A stretch of 64,000 nucleotides of DNA from assembly GCA_963666465.1 (NCBI GenBank), contig OY762824.1, forward strand, positions 1,426,001-1,490,000. Reading direction: 5' to 3'. Position 1 is the first letter of the stretch, and the number at the start of each line of letters is the position of its first letter. Below the pieces are notes generated by a model, which saw only the letters and a list, made by a program, of their open reading frames with translations, ran no database searches and was not told the origin of the DNA. The translations under genes and the position numbers were made by a program. Below, one piece after another: positions 8,812-18,083 of the stretch. This DNA is from VXYL01 sp963666465 (GTDB lineage: Bacteria > Pseudomonadota > Gammaproteobacteria > Pseudomonadales > Azotimanducaceae).

Positions 8812-9858
8812 CTATGCGGTTTCTGCGCGGATCAGGTCCATGGCGCGGCCCAGGGTCTCCAGCCTTTCTTCCAGGTTTCGCCCCGCCGGCTGGACGCGCA
8901 GGGTGTTGACGCCGGCATCGCGGTAGGTGCGGATGCGCTCGCGGACCCGAGCTTCGTCGCCGATGAGGTTGGACTCCTCCACCATGGCGTCGGGGATCAC
9001 CGCCGCGGCGTCGTCGCGGCGGCCTGCCACCCAGAGCGACTGCGACTCCCTTGCCACGTCTTCCCAGCCGCCGCGCCTGTAGGCGTCGTTGTAGAAGTTG
9101 GTGCGGGCCGAGCCCATCGCGCCGAGGGTGAAGGCCATGCCGCGCTTGAGGGGCGCGGCCAGCTCTGCCACGTCGCCGAAGGCCACGCTGCCGCCGGCCT
9201 GGATGTCCACGTCGGCCAGGCGCCGGCCGGCGGAGCGGGCGCCGGCGGCGATGTGGTCGAGATGCGCGTCGGCATGGTCTGGCGTGAAGGAGGTTCCGAG
9301 CCAGCCATCGGCCGCCTCGCCGGTGTACTCGAGCGCCTTGGGTCCGAGCGTCGCAAGATAGATGGGGATGCGGTCGTTGCCTGGCTGCGCCAGCCGCAGC
9401 GCCTTGCCCTCGCCGCCCGGGAGCGGCAGTTGGTGGAAGCGGCCCTCGTAGCTGATCTTCTCGCCGGAGAAGGCGAGGCGCACGATGTCCACGGTCTCCC
9501 GCATTCGCGTCAGGGGCGCGCGGAAGGGACGCCCCTGCAGTCCTTCCACCACTTGCGGGCCGCTGACGCCGAGGCCGAGGATGAATCGATCGCCGGATAT
9601 GGCGGCCATGGTCAGCGCCGTCATGGCGGTCATGCTCGGTGTGCGGGCGCTGATCTGCATGATGCCGGTGCCGAGGCGGATGCGGCTGGTCTTCGCCGCC
9701 AGATACGCCAGCGGCGCAACCGCGTCGTGCCCCCATGCCTCCGCCGTCCAGACGGTGTCCACGCCGAGTTTCTCCGCCTCCATGACGAAGCGGACGTCGT
9801 CCTCGAAGTCGCGCCGCGCGCCGGATGCTGCCCCGCCAATGCCGATGCTGACCTTCAT
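8812..9858 (-). CDS. LLM-class flavin-dependent oxidoreductase (F420/FMN type)
   Basis: 348 residues of the luciferase-like monooxygenase TIM barrel: VRFVMEAEKLGVDTVWTAEAWGHDA, SRIRLGTGIMQI, GRFILGLGVSGPQVVEG, PIYLATLGPKALE, ADGWLGTSFTP. Proteins of this look are usually annotated as F420-dependent, for example close to methylene-tetrahydromethanopterin reductase. No F420 biosynthesis gene is in the window, so FMN is equally possible. The ATG at 9858 starts the normal MKVSIGIGG. It is divergent from the enolase-superfamily gene, with 118 nt between them that may hold both promoters. Confidence 0.8.
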   Translation of the reverse strand: MKVSIGIGGAASGARRDFEDDVRFVMEAEKLGVDTVWTAEAWGHDAVAPLAYLAAKTSRIRLGTGIMQISARTPSMTAMTALTMAAISGDRFILGLGVSGPQVVEGLQGRPFRAPLTRMRETVDIVRLAFSGEKISYEGRFHQLPLPGGEGKALRLAQPGNDRIPIYLATLGPKALEYTGEAADGWLGTSFTPDHADAHLDHIAAGARSAGRRLADVDIQAGGSVAFGDVAELAAPLKRGMAFTLGAMGSARTNFYNDAYRRGGWEDVARESQSLWVAGRRDDAAAVIPDAMVEESNLIGDEARVRERIRTYRDAGVNTLRVQPAGRNLEERLETLGRAMDLIRAETA

Positions 9859-9976
9859 TCCCTGACTCCCCGGTCCTTGTCCGCAATGCGGAAAAGCGTA
9901 ACCCATCGCCACGTCCTGCAGCGCAACAGGTACACAATGGGCAACTCCACGCCAGCACCCGCCGAGGTCATTGCCC

Positions 9977-11140
9977 ATGAAGATCACGGACCTGAAGACC
10001 TTTTGCTTTCTCGATGACGACGGCCACAAGTACTTCATCGTCAAGGTGGAGACCGACGCCGGCATCCACGGCCTCGGCGAGGTGGGCATCACGCACTGGG
10101 GCGGCGCGGTGGACCAAGCCGTGCGGCACCTGGGCGACGTGGTGATCGGCGAAGACCCCATGGCCACTGAACGCCTTTGGCAGCGCATGTTCCGAGGCGC
10201 GTTCTTCCCCGCCGACAAGGTCTACGGCTGCGCCATCAGCGCCATCGACATCGCCCTTTGGGACATCAAGGGCAAGGCGCTCGAGATGCCCGTGTATCGG
10301 CTGCTGGGCGGCCCGGTTCGAGATCGCGTGGTCTGCTATCCGCATGTACAGGGCAAGGGCACCGAAGCACTCCTGGCGCGTTGTCGGACGGCGGTGGACG
10401 ATGGCTGGAAGTTCCTGCGCTGGCATTTGCCGACGGCCGTCGAAGGTGGCGTCGGAACCGACCCATCCTTGCTGGACCCAGGCGAATCCATCGAGCTTGC
10501 GGTGAACCAGATGGCGGCGGTGCGGGACGAGGTGGGTGATCGCATTGGCCTCTGCCTGGATGTGCATACGCGCCTCGACATGGCGCACACGGTGGAGCTC
10601 TGCAACCGACTGGAGCGGTTCCGCCCGTTCTTCATCGAGGACCCCTTGCGTTCCGAGAACGCCGCCAGCTACCGCACGCTGGCGCGGCACACCAACGTGC
10701 CCATCGCCGCCGGCGAGCAGTGGTGCTCGAAGTGGGCGTTCCGGGAGGTGGTCGAGGAGGAGCTGGTGCGCTATGCCCGCATCGACCTCTGCATCGTCGG
10801 CGGCCTCACCGAGGCGCTGAAGATCACGCACTGGTGCGAGACCCACTACATCGACATCGTGCCGCACAATCCGCTCGGCCCCGTCAGCGCGGGCGCCGGG
10901 GTGGCCCTCGGCATGGCATCCACCAACGTCGGCGTGCAGGAGATGCCGCGTGCGCCGCGCACCTTCGCCACCGACCTCTTCCCCAAGCAAATTCTCTGGG
11001 AGGACGGCCACGCCCGCTGCCCGGACGAACCGGGGCTGGGCGTGGAACTCGACGAAGCCCTCGCAACCTCCCGAAGCGCGCCCCTGAACGGCTGGCCGCC
11101 ACAACTCCATCGACCGGACGGCGCCTTCACGAACTGGTAA
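9977..11140 (+). CDS. mandelate racemase/muconate lactonizing (enolase) superfamily dehydratase
   Basis: 387 residues. N-terminal capping domain (MKITDLKTFCF), then the barrel with metal ligands in LCLDVHTRLD, FFIEDPLR and IAAGEQ, and a late HNPLGPVS histidine motif. This set matches the D-galactonate/D-mannonate dehydratase-like (DgoD/RspA) branch, which dehydrates sugar acids. TTG at 9971 would add only two residues. The real substrate is unknown; its neighbours suggest an accessory catabolic region rather than a known sugar-acid operon. Confidence 0.8.
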   Translation: MKITDLKTFCFLDDDGHKYFIVKVETDAGIHGLGEVGITHWGGAVDQAVRHLGDVVIGEDPMATERLWQRMFRGAFFPADKVYGCAISAIDIALWDIKGKALEMPVYRLLGGPVRDRVVCYPHVQGKGTEALLARCRTAVDDGWKFLRWHLPTAVEGGVGTDPSLLDPGESIELAVNQMAAVRDEVGDRIGLCLDVHTRLDMAHTVELCNRLERFRPFFIEDPLRSENAASYRTLARHTNVPIAAGEQWCSKWAFREVVEEELVRYARIDLCIVGGLTEALKITHWCETHYIDIVPHNPLGPVSAGAGVALGMASTNVGVQEMPRAPRTFATDLFPKQILWEDGHARCPDEPGLGVELDEALATSRSAPLNGWPPQLHRPDGAFTNW

Positions 11141-11159
11141 CGGCCTGTTCTGCCAAGGG

Positions 11160-11345
11160 AGGCAACAGCCTCCAGCGCAGGCAAAAGCCGCCTCCTCTGG
11201 AGGGAGGGCACCTTGCCCTCCATCGCGCCGACGGGCGCAAGGGATGCGAATGAGCAGGATCGCTTTCACTGGTCCGGCACGTCTTGCGCACATGCGCGCC
11301 TCGCGGCGCGCATGGAGGGCGGATGCCCTCCCTCCGAAGAGGGGG
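11160..11345. repeat. palindromic GGAGGGAGGGC-type intergenic repeats
   Basis: Two inverted motifs built on CTCTGGAGGGAGGGCACC and a complementary GCCCTCCATCGCGCC, then GCGCGCCTCGCGGCGCGC and GGAGGGCGGATGCCCTCC. Similar units occur near 17451-17472 and 32150-32265. They lie in the gap after the dehydratase gene and reach into the 3' end of the AAA gene on the other strand, encoding its last about 20 residues. Confidence 0.5.
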
Positions 11346-13455
11346 CCTGATGTCGCAACCACCGCACCGACAGTTCGCGCATCGGACCGCCCGGGCAGCG
11401 GGCACGGTCTCGGTCGGCGCCGAACCCCAACGCCCTGCCTCGCGGCGGCGCGATCCGACACTCGTCCCGAAGCATCGCGACGAGGACCTCGTCACTGTCC
11501 AACTCTCGAAGCAACGTCGCTCGACGTTGCACCACCGCGAAATCCCCAGGCGTCAGCGACGTAGGCAGGCGCAGATCCGCCGCTGGCTCCCGACCAAACC
11601 AAAGCCGAAAGGCCATCGTCGCGGCTGCCGGCCCCAGAAAGCCGAACGCACCGCGAAAGACGAAGCGTCGCAGCGCCACCTGGTCGAGGCGCAGGTCATC
11701 CCGCGCCGTGCATGCGAACGGCAGCGGATGGCGCTCCATCCACGCGAGCAGCTCGTTGCCGCCACTCAGTTCCCAGCCGAAACTCGCATGCCGTTCGGCG
11801 AGGAGCGTTTCCGCCTGGTCGATGACCAAGAAGGTTCCCCGCTCCGCGGCGGCGGCAAACGCCTCGGTGACATTGCGTTCCGTCTCGCCCTGCCACATGC
11901 CAAGAAGCTCTGCGGCGCCCACCTCCTCGAGATCGAGTTCCAAGCGCTCTGCCAGATAGTGCAGGCTCGCCGTCTTGCCTGTGCCGGGAGGGCCCTGCAG
12001 GCAGATCGAGAAGGCGCGGGTTTCGGCTTCGGCAAGGCGATCCGCGAGCGCGACGAAGTCAATGTCTGCCTCGATCAAGCCCGGATCGAAACGCACGCCG
12101 GCACAATCGGCGCCGAGCAGAGGCCGGGGCCCCGGCCGCAGACGCAGATCGTGCCCCATGGCAGCGGACAGGCTTTGCACCCCTCGGCGAACGACCGCCA
12201 GACCGCCCTTGCCGATGTGCGCGGCAGCCGCGGCCGCAGCCGCGAGGCCCGGCGACTCATCGAACTCCCGCGCCAGGGCTCGGGCATCGTCGTGCGTTGC
12301 CTCAATGCCGTGCAGGGCAAGCTGGCGCGACCAGATGCGCGTGCGCACGGCAACCGGCGGCGCCTGCATTCGAACCGCATACATCATGCGCCGCAGCACC
12401 GCCGGATGCACGGCCTCGGCGTCGTGGGTCGTCCACAAGGTTGGTGTGGGCGCGCGTTCGAGCAGCCGATGCAGGAACACGCGCGACGCTCCGCTCGCTG
12501 GCTGCGACGCCAGGCCGAATGCCGCGGCGTCGCCTGTGCCGACGAGCAGGTCTTCCATCTCGTCGAACAGCAGCAAGGCGCGACGATCGGCCGCCAGCAG
12601 GGATTGCGCCAGCAGGAGTTCCGACAGGCGTTCGCTGCGCAGGGGCTCCTCGCCAGCGGCGCCGGACTCGCCGACGCTAAAGAGCGCAAGCCCCAGATGC
12701 TCCGCCAACGTCTGGCAGAAGGCCGTCTTGCCCGTGCCCGGCGCACCATAGACGAGGAGGTTGACCCCCCGCGCTCGCTGTTCCACAGCCCCACGCAGCA
12801 GTCGCTCTGCATCCGATCGCGCCGCCCCCAAATGCTCGAAGTCGCTCCAGTCGAGTTCGCCATCGGCTTCACCGCCAAGCAGCAGGCGGCGCACGTCAAC
12901 GTCTTCCGACTCCGAAGACCACACGAGGCGGCCGAGGCGCCGTGGGAGCCTCACGCCCTGATCCTCGTCCAGCGTTACGAGGCCCGACTGCACGAGACGC
13001 TCGCCCGGAGCGAACAGCGCTCGGGCGACGGCGGGAGAGACGCCAAGCAGGCGGCTCAACGTCGGCTCGCGAAGGTTGAAGCCGCCCCCGCGACCGCCAC
13101 ACACGACATCGACCATCGCCTGGATGAAGGGTCGGGTCTCGTAGCGCAGCAGCAACTCGAGGGCCGCCAGTTCCTGAGCGTCGAGCCCCACGACGACCGC
13201 TAGATCCTTGAGCCGCCGAAGGGTGTGGTCGCCCGCGTCCGAACCGGGCCGGTCCCCCGACTGCAGGCGGTTGCTCCAGCCACGCACATCGCCCGCCGGG
13301 ATGGTCTCCCCCTCGACCGGGGCGAACCCGAGTTCGGTGGCGTGCGAGGCGAGCCAATCCGCCAGTTCCAGCGCTTCTGGCGAGTCCGCCCCAACCCGTG
13401 CCAGCACGGCGCTGCTCCAACGCAGCACAAGAGCCCGTTCTCGACTGTTGAACAT
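11266..13455 (-). CDS. tandem-AAA ATPase
   Basis: 729 residues with two AAA modules. Module 1: Walker A VYGAPGTGKTAFCQ and Walker B ALLLFDEMEDLL. Module 2: Walker A LQGPPGTGKTASLH and Walker B TFLVIDQAETLL, where the usual Glu is Gln. The N-terminal about 230 residues are helical and not recognised. Overall it resembles SpoVK/Ycf46-type ATPases that remodel proteins. The start at 13455 (MFNSRER) is preferred over an upstream ATG. The last about 20 residues are encoded by a repeat-like palindrome, so the original stop was probably lost. No partner gene is adjacent. Function unknown. Confidence 0.75.
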   Translation of the reverse strand: MFNSRERALVLRWSSAVLARVGADSPEALELADWLASHATELGFAPVEGETIPAGDVRGWSNRLQSGDRPGSDAGDHTLRRLKDLAVVVGLDAQELAALELLLRYETRPFIQAMVDVVCGGRGGGFNLREPTLSRLLGVSPAVARALFAPGERLVQSGLVTLDEDQGVRLPRRLGRLVWSSESEDVDVRRLLLGGEADGELDWSDFEHLGAARSDAERLLRGAVEQRARGVNLLVYGAPGTGKTAFCQTLAEHLGLALFSVGESGAAGEEPLRSERLSELLLAQSLLAADRRALLLFDEMEDLLVGTGDAAAFGLASQPASGASRVFLHRLLERAPTPTLWTTHDAEAVHPAVLRRMMYAVRMQAPPVAVRTRIWSRQLALHGIEATHDDARALAREFDESPGLAAAAAAAAHIGKGGLAVVRRGVQSLSAAMGHDLRLRPGPRPLLGADCAGVRFDPGLIEADIDFVALADRLAEAETRAFSICLQGPPGTGKTASLHYLAERLELDLEEVGAAELLGMWQGETERNVTEAFAAAAERGTFLVIDQAETLLAERHASFGWELSGGNELLAWMERHPLPFACTARDDLRLDQVALRRFVFRGAFGFLGPAAATMAFRLWFGREPAADLRLPTSLTPGDFAVVQRRATLLRELDSDEVLVAMLRDECRIAPPRGRALGFGADRDRARCPGGPMRELSVRWLRHQAPSSEGGHPPSMRAARRACAQDVPDQ

Positions 13456-13689
13456 TGGTGGATTCCCGGTGGATGAACCGGGGACAACCCTGGCAGCCCC
13501 ATGCGACAAACCGAGTCGCGACTTTGTGCGACATTCACCTACGGAGCAACGGGCAGTTCTCGGTCGCCAATAGTTCTCCGTCCATGACGGAGATGTTGGG
13601 GTTGCCTTCGGTGTGTGAAGAGGGCAAGGGCCGGTGAGGCCGGGGCTCGCGACTGTTGTCGCTGGCCTTGCGCACCTGGCGGCGCGCGA
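13456..13689. other. intergenic region
   Basis: No gene was recognised. It lies upstream of the tandem-AAA gene and should hold its promoter, but no clear -35/-10 pair could be picked out. Confidence 0.3.
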
Positions 13690-13935
13690 CTCACCAGCAG
13701 GCAGGGCCTGCCTTCCTGCGCCCTCCAGGCATCGAGGAGCCGGCGCCCCTCCGGCGCGTCCCCCGCTTGCCGGGCGACAGCGAGAACGTCAGGGCCGTGC
13801 AGCCAGATGAATCTTGGCGGTCCATCCGGGGCGGGACTTGCCGATGGATTGGGCGCCGCGGCCCCATCCCGTCGGGATGCACCTTCACGCCGGCGCTGTC
13901 CAGCGACGCCGCCTCCAGCCCGATCCCGTCGTTTG
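13690..13935 (-). pseudogene. IS5-family (IS427-like) transposase remnant
   Basis: On the minus strand the pieces LDSAGVKVHPDG, then in another frame AQSIGKSRPGWTAKIHL, then AGDAPEGRRLLDAW follow one another in the order found in IS5-group DDE transposases (catalytic Asp in the first piece, conserved G-R-G/K-I-H region in the second). At least two frameshifts and both ends missing make it a relic. It sits 26 nt from the stop of the acyl-CoA dehydrogenase gene. Confidence 0.6.
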
Positions 13936-13960
13936 CGTTAACACGCCCCGGGAAGGCCCG

Positions 13961-15106
13961 TCAGTAGCCTTCCAGTTCGCCATAGCGGTTGCGGTGGAAG
14001 CTTTGGTCGCCGAAGGTCTGTTCAGTGACGGCGGCGCGCTTGATGAAGAAGCCGATGTCGAACTCGTCGGTCATGCCGATGCCGCCGTGCATCTGGATGC
14101 CCTCGCGGGAGACGGTGTGAAAGGTCTCGCCCACCTTGGCCTTGGTGAGGCTGGCGAGCTTGGCGACTTCCTCTGGGGTGCGGTCTTCGTCCAGCGCGGT
14201 GAGTGCTTCGAGCACGCACGAGCGGGAGAGTTCGAGTTCGCAGAACATGTTGGCGGCACGGTGCTTGAGCGCCTGGAAGGAGCCGATGGGCACGCCGAAC
14301 TGCTCGCGCTCCTTGAGGTAGGCGACGGTGCGGTCGAAGCACTCCTGGGCGGAGCCGAGCATCTCTGAGGAGATGCCGATGCGGGCGATGTCGAGGGCGC
14401 GGTCGAGAATGTCGGCGCCCTGCCCTTCCGCGCCAATGAGCGCATTTGCCGTCACCTGCACGTCGTCGAGTTCGATGTTGGCGGCGTTGCGGCTGTCCAC
14501 CATCTTCGTGCGCGTCACCGCGACGCCGGCGGCGGCGCGGTCCACCAAGAACAGCGAGATGCCTTCGCGGTCGTCGGCGCTGCCGCTGGTGCGGGCGGCG
14601 ACGATGAGTTGGTCCGCGACGTGGCCGTCGAGAACGAACTTCTTGGAGCCGGAGATCGCGTAGCCAGCGTCTCCCTTGGTGGCCGTGGCAGAGACGCCGT
14701 AGGGATTGTGGCGATGCGATTCCTCCAGCGCCAGGGCCAACAGCTTCTGGCCGCTCGCGACCCCCGGCAGGAGCGCCGCCTTCTGCGCGTCGCTGCCGCC
14801 GAGATTGATGATGGTGCCGCCGACCCAAACGGTGGCGAACAGCGGGCTCGCGGCCAGCGTGCGCCCGGTTTCTTCCGTGACGACGCCGAGGCCCTTGTAG
14901 CCGAACGCCAGGCCACCGTGCTCTTCCGGGAAGGGGATGCCGGCCCAGCCGAGTTCCACCATGCTGGCCCAGGTGTCGCGGTCGAAGCCGTCGGCCGCGT
15001 CCTCGTCGCGCAGCTTGCGCAACTGGCTGATGGGCACTTCGTCGGTGCAGAAGGACTTGGCCTGGTCCTTCAACATGTTCTGCTCTTCGTTGAGAATCAT
15101 GGGCAT
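13961..15106 (-). CDS. acyl-CoA dehydrogenase family protein
   Basis: 381 residues. N-terminal helical domain (MPMILNEEQNMLKDQ), middle FAD/acyl domain with LALALEESHRHNPYG and GSKKFVLDGHVAD, and C-terminal REQFGVPIGSFQALKHRAAN and MHGGIGMTDEFDIG, all typical. It introduces a 2,3-double bond into an acyl-CoA using FAD. A strong AAGGGGG lies about 10 nt before ATG 15106, which decides the start over ATG 15115. It is divergent from the DUF169 gene with 152 nt between them. Confidence 0.88.
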   Translation of the reverse strand: MPMILNEEQNMLKDQAKSFCTDEVPISQLRKLRDEDAADGFDRDTWASMVELGWAGIPFPEEHGGLAFGYKGLGVVTEETGRTLAASPLFATVWVGGTIINLGGSDAQKAALLPGVASGQKLLALALEESHRHNPYGVSATATKGDAGYAISGSKKFVLDGHVADQLIVAARTSGSADDREGISLFLVDRAAAGVAVTRTKMVDSRNAANIELDDVQVTANALIGAEGQGADILDRALDIARIGISSEMLGSAQECFDRTVAYLKEREQFGVPIGSFQALKHRAANMFCELELSRSCVLEALTALDEDRTPEEVAKLASLTKAKVGETFHTVSREGIQMHGGIGMTDEFDIGFFIKRAAVTEQTFGDQSFHRNRYGELEGY

Positions 15107-15258
15107 CGCGTGCATTCCCCCTTGCGCTGTGGCCGCCACCGCACCCTCCTGCGATGGCTCATGAGGGCGCGATCATATGTCAAGCGCGAGGGCGGTAGGA
15201 ACCCCATTGCCGCCTCGGGCGCGTACACTGCCGGCAATCGAACCGTGGGAAGGGGAAA

Positions 15259-16050
15259 ATGCCCGACAACGACGTGATCGCCACCGACCTCACGAACCTG
15301 GACTGGCAGGAACTGGTGGACGGCCTGAACCGCTACCTGCGCCTGCGCACCACGCCCATCGGCATGAAGCTCTTTGCGAGTGCCGAGGAGATGGGCGAGA
15401 TTCCGCGCATCCGCCGGCCGAAGGATGTCCATACCACGGACCAAATCGTCGGCCAGGCGAGTCGCAACGGCTGGACCGTTGGCATCACCGCCGACGATCT
15501 CGTGGGGGCGCAGTGCAAGACCGTAATCGGCCTCGCGCCCCGGGACGAGGACTGGCTGTCGGGGCAGCACATGGCCGGGGTGTGGTACGAGACGGTGGAG
15601 GACTCCTCGCGGCACCAGCATTCGATGGACGTGGCGCAGTTCGGGCAGTACGAGGCGATGGCGGTGAGCCCTCTCGCAAGCGGTCGCTTGAATCCCCCGG
15701 ACATCGCGCTGATCTATGCGACGCCGGCGCAGATGATCCTCTTCATCAACGGCTTGCAGTGGAGCGGCTACAAGAAGCTCGAATGGGGCTGTGTGGGGGA
15801 GTCGGCCTGTGCAGACTCCTGGGGCCGGGCCCTGGCCACGGGCGAGCCGAGCCTTTCCATCCCCTGCTTCGCGGAGCGGCGCTACGGCGGGGTGATGGAG
15901 GATGAACTGCTGATGGCCTTGCCGCCGGCATTCCTTCCGAAAGTGATCGCTGGCCTGAGCCACCTCTCCCGCAACGGCCTGCGCTACCCGATCCCGCAAT
16001 ACGGCATCAACAACGACGTTCGGGCGGGGATGGGCGTTAGCTACGGGTGA
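15259..16050 (+). CDS. DUF169 family protein
   Basis: 263 residues. The pattern LRLRTTPIGMKLF near the N-terminus, conserved Cys in VGAQCKTVIGLAP, PDIALIYATPAQMILFINGLQW and GESACADSW (two cysteines in the second half) are those of DUF169, a family of unknown role often beside metal or redox enzymes. The two Cys clusters could bind metal, as is suggested for relatives. An AAGGGG precedes the ATG. It is divergent from the acyl-CoA dehydrogenase gene. Confidence 0.75.
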   Translation: MPDNDVIATDLTNLDWQELVDGLNRYLRLRTTPIGMKLFASAEEMGEIPRIRRPKDVHTTDQIVGQASRNGWTVGITADDLVGAQCKTVIGLAPRDEDWLSGQHMAGVWYETVEDSSRHQHSMDVAQFGQYEAMAVSPLASGRLNPPDIALIYATPAQMILFINGLQWSGYKKLEWGCVGESACADSWGRALATGEPSLSIPCFAERRYGGVMEDELLMALPPAFLPKVIAGLSHLSRNGLRYPIPQYGINNDVRAGMGVSYG

Positions 16051-16228
16051 GGGGGTTCCGAGCCCGTTGCGCGTCTGGCGCCGCGAGCGGCAGCCCCCTC
16101 CGAAGAGGCCGGGAGCTCCGCGCCCGAAGGGCGCGCATCGACCTTCCCCTTGGGGGAGTCGGGAAAGCGCAGGTCTCTCGGGGGGGGGGGCCGGTTTCGG
16201 CCACCACCCCGCCGCTCGCTCCCGCACC
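16051..16228. repeat. palindromic intergenic sequence with 11-G tract
   Basis: Between two convergent stops there is GCGCCCGAAGGGCGCGC at about 16119-16135 and a run of 11 G at 16180-16190. The palindrome could end transcription from both sides. No gene was seen. Confidence 0.35.
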
Positions 16229-17281
16229 TCAAGCCGCAAGGGAGTAGCCTGAATCTGCCAGCGCGTCGAATTCGGCCAAGATGCTGGCGCCGTTTGGCGC
16301 TTCGAGAATCCGTTTGCGCATTTCCGCATGCACGCTTTCGGCGGCGATTCGGGGTTGCTCGACGGTGGCCCAACGCAGCAGTCCCTGCCAGAATGGATCC
16401 ACCAACTCCGCACCGGGCATGGTGCCGCCGTCCGCGGTGCGCACCGTGAGGGAGCGCAGTTCGCCCAGATAGAGGCGGAGCGATTGCACGTGGATGCGCT
16501 CGTCGGTGCGGATGCGTTCGATGATCTCGGCGGCTTCCTCCGCCTGCGGACGGCGGCTGGGAAAGAGGTCTGGCGTGCGCATGGTGGCTTGCGTGGCGGC
16601 GAAGCCGATCTCGGCTCGAAACTCGATCACCAGCAGATTCATCAGGAAGGCGAACAATATCTCGAAGGGCTGGTCCACCTGCGGCATCCAGCGGCGCCCC
16701 TCCTCCGGTCGGGCGATTCGTTCGGGTGGCTCGACGTCGGGATGGGCGTCGGCACCGAAGGCGAGGTCGCGGGCCACGAACCACATCACGTCGTGACCGC
16801 CGATGCCCTTGTCCGGCTCGCCGCCTTCGTCGATGCCATGCGCATGCATCAAGCCCTTGTGAAGGTGACCGAGCGCGGTGCCGGAAATGTCTTCAACGAA
16901 GATCGGCTGCAGCTTCGGCAGCGGCATGGCGGAGAGCATCCGGCCGCGGCCTTCGATCTTGCCGGTGATGGTCAGGCCGTTCCAGAAGAAGCGATCGAGG
17001 CCCCGGCGGATCAGCAGGCTCTGCTGTTCGGGATTGGGAACGCGGGGGCCGGAGAGGAGCGAGGAGTCGGCGTCGAGCAGGTCGCCGCCGCGGCGTCGCA
17101 ATGATTCGGTCCAGTTGGCGATGGCCTTGCTGCGGCCCAGCGAGCGCGGGGGAACGTAGATGCCCTGGGCGTCGTAGCCGCCGTGCAGGCGCCGGCCCTC
17201 GATCTCGTGCGGGCGAGCGTAGTCGCGGTCGGAGAGCAGTTCTTCGCGGGTGAAGACGAGCTGGAGATCTGGTCGGGCCAT
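16229..17281 (-). CDS. unknown protein with ferritin-like diiron-type helices
   Basis: 350 residues, not recognised as a named family. Residues about 205-280 form two helices with E220/E224 (VIEFRAEIGF) and D260-E261-R-I-H264 (TDERIHVQSL). This ExxE/DExxH spacing resembles carboxylate-bridged ferritin-like metal sites. Upstream pieces include FFWNGLTITGKIEGRG and PIFVEDISGTALGHLHKGLM. No signal peptide is seen. ATG 17281 starts MARPDLQLVFTREELL; the frame is open further upstream but that part is low-complexity. It could be an oxidase or oxygenase of unknown substrate; metal binding is inference. Confidence 0.6.
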   Translation of the reverse strand: MARPDLQLVFTREELLSDRDYARPHEIEGRRLHGGYDAQGIYVPPRSLGRSKAIANWTESLRRRGGDLLDADSSLLSGPRVPNPEQQSLLIRRGLDRFFWNGLTITGKIEGRGRMLSAMPLPKLQPIFVEDISGTALGHLHKGLMHAHGIDEGGEPDKGIGGHDVMWFVARDLAFGADAHPDVEPPERIARPEEGRRWMPQVDQPFEILFAFLMNLLVIEFRAEIGFAATQATMRTPDLFPSRRPQAEEAAEIIERIRTDERIHVQSLRLYLGELRSLTVRTADGGTMPGAELVDPFWQGLLRWATVEQPRIAAESVHAEMRKRILEAPNGASILAEFDALADSGYSLAA

Positions 17282-17477
17282 GGGCGGCTCCGCTGGCAGG
17301 GGTGGGGGCACCGGTGGGGGCACCATTGTACGGCGACAGGCTTGGGCTGCCGCGGACCTTGTTGAGCTGGCGCGCCCCAACGGGCGCGTCAGCAGTTGCT
17401 GCCTCGACTCCCCCCAACCCAAGCTCCCAGACGGGGGGTGTTCGCACGCTCTCTGGAGGGAGGGTGCCCCGCCCAAG

Positions 17478-17918
17478 TCATTCGTCGCGTGAGGGTTCGG
17501 TTGGGTCAAGGCCGTCGCGGGGGGCACCGGTGCCGGAGGAGCCCATGAAGATGCTGCGGCCGTCGGCGAAGGTGATGTCGCGGCCGCTGCCCTTGCAGAT
17601 GGGGTTGCACTTGCGGTCCTTGCTTTGGTAGCCGCGCACGATCACGTCGATGCCAGGTTGAAGCACCGTGCGGGTGAGGCCGCGGCGGAGCAGGGTGTTG
17701 GGGGTGCCAGCCTCCAGCATCCACGTCTCGGATTCGCCATCGTCCCTGGCGATCTGCACATGCACCCAGGCGTGCGGATTGATCCAGTCCACCTGGGTGA
17801 TGGTGCCTTCGATGCGGATCGGCAGATCGGCGTCGAATTCGGCCGAGAAGGCATGATGCGCCGACGCCGGCAATGCGGCCAAGGCCGCCACGAGACCCAT
17901 GCAGGCCAGTGTTCGCAT
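17478..17918 (-). CDS. secreted DUF6152 family protein
   Basis: 146 residues. A signal peptide (MRTLACMGLVAALAALPASA) is followed by HHAFSAEFD, then GTITQVDWINPHAWVHV and VIVRGYQSKDRKCNPICKGS. This is the DUF6152 pattern, small periplasmic proteins with an OB-like fold and unknown role. GTGAGGAAG directly precedes ATG 17918. The gap before the next gene on the same strand is 196 nt and carries REP-like palindromes near 17370-17395. Confidence 0.75.
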   Translation of the reverse strand: MRTLACMGLVAALAALPASAHHAFSAEFDADLPIRIEGTITQVDWINPHAWVHVQIARDDGESETWMLEAGTPNTLLRRGLTRTVLQPGIDVIVRGYQSKDRKCNPICKGSGRDITFADGRSIFMGSSGTGAPRDGLDPTEPSRDE

Positions 17919-18083
17919 CTTCCTCACCCTCCTCTCGCGCTCTCGCGGCTCTTGGCGGGGCCACGCTCGGCTGCGGCCCGATTTGCACGATCTCACGAGT
18001 CATGCACAATGCCGATTCGATCATAGCTGATTTCATCCACCGCGCCGCGCTCGCATCCGATAGCGCGTTGCAGGGAGGCCGCG

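Noticed and set aside
8303..9958. 551-residue open frame on the minus strand
   Set aside because: It is Arg/Gly/Pro-rich and lies over the LLM oxidoreductase and hydrolase genes, whose translations are clearly real.
11160..11345. CRISPR-like repeats
   Set aside because: Units are palindromic, few and unevenly spaced; no cas gene is present.
11284..13203. 639-residue plus-strand frame
   Set aside because: Antisense shadow of the tandem-AAA ATPase; no family-like motifs.
16171..16195. 11-G tract as a phase-variation site
   Set aside because: It lies in an intergenic gap after both neighbouring stops, so it cannot switch a frame.
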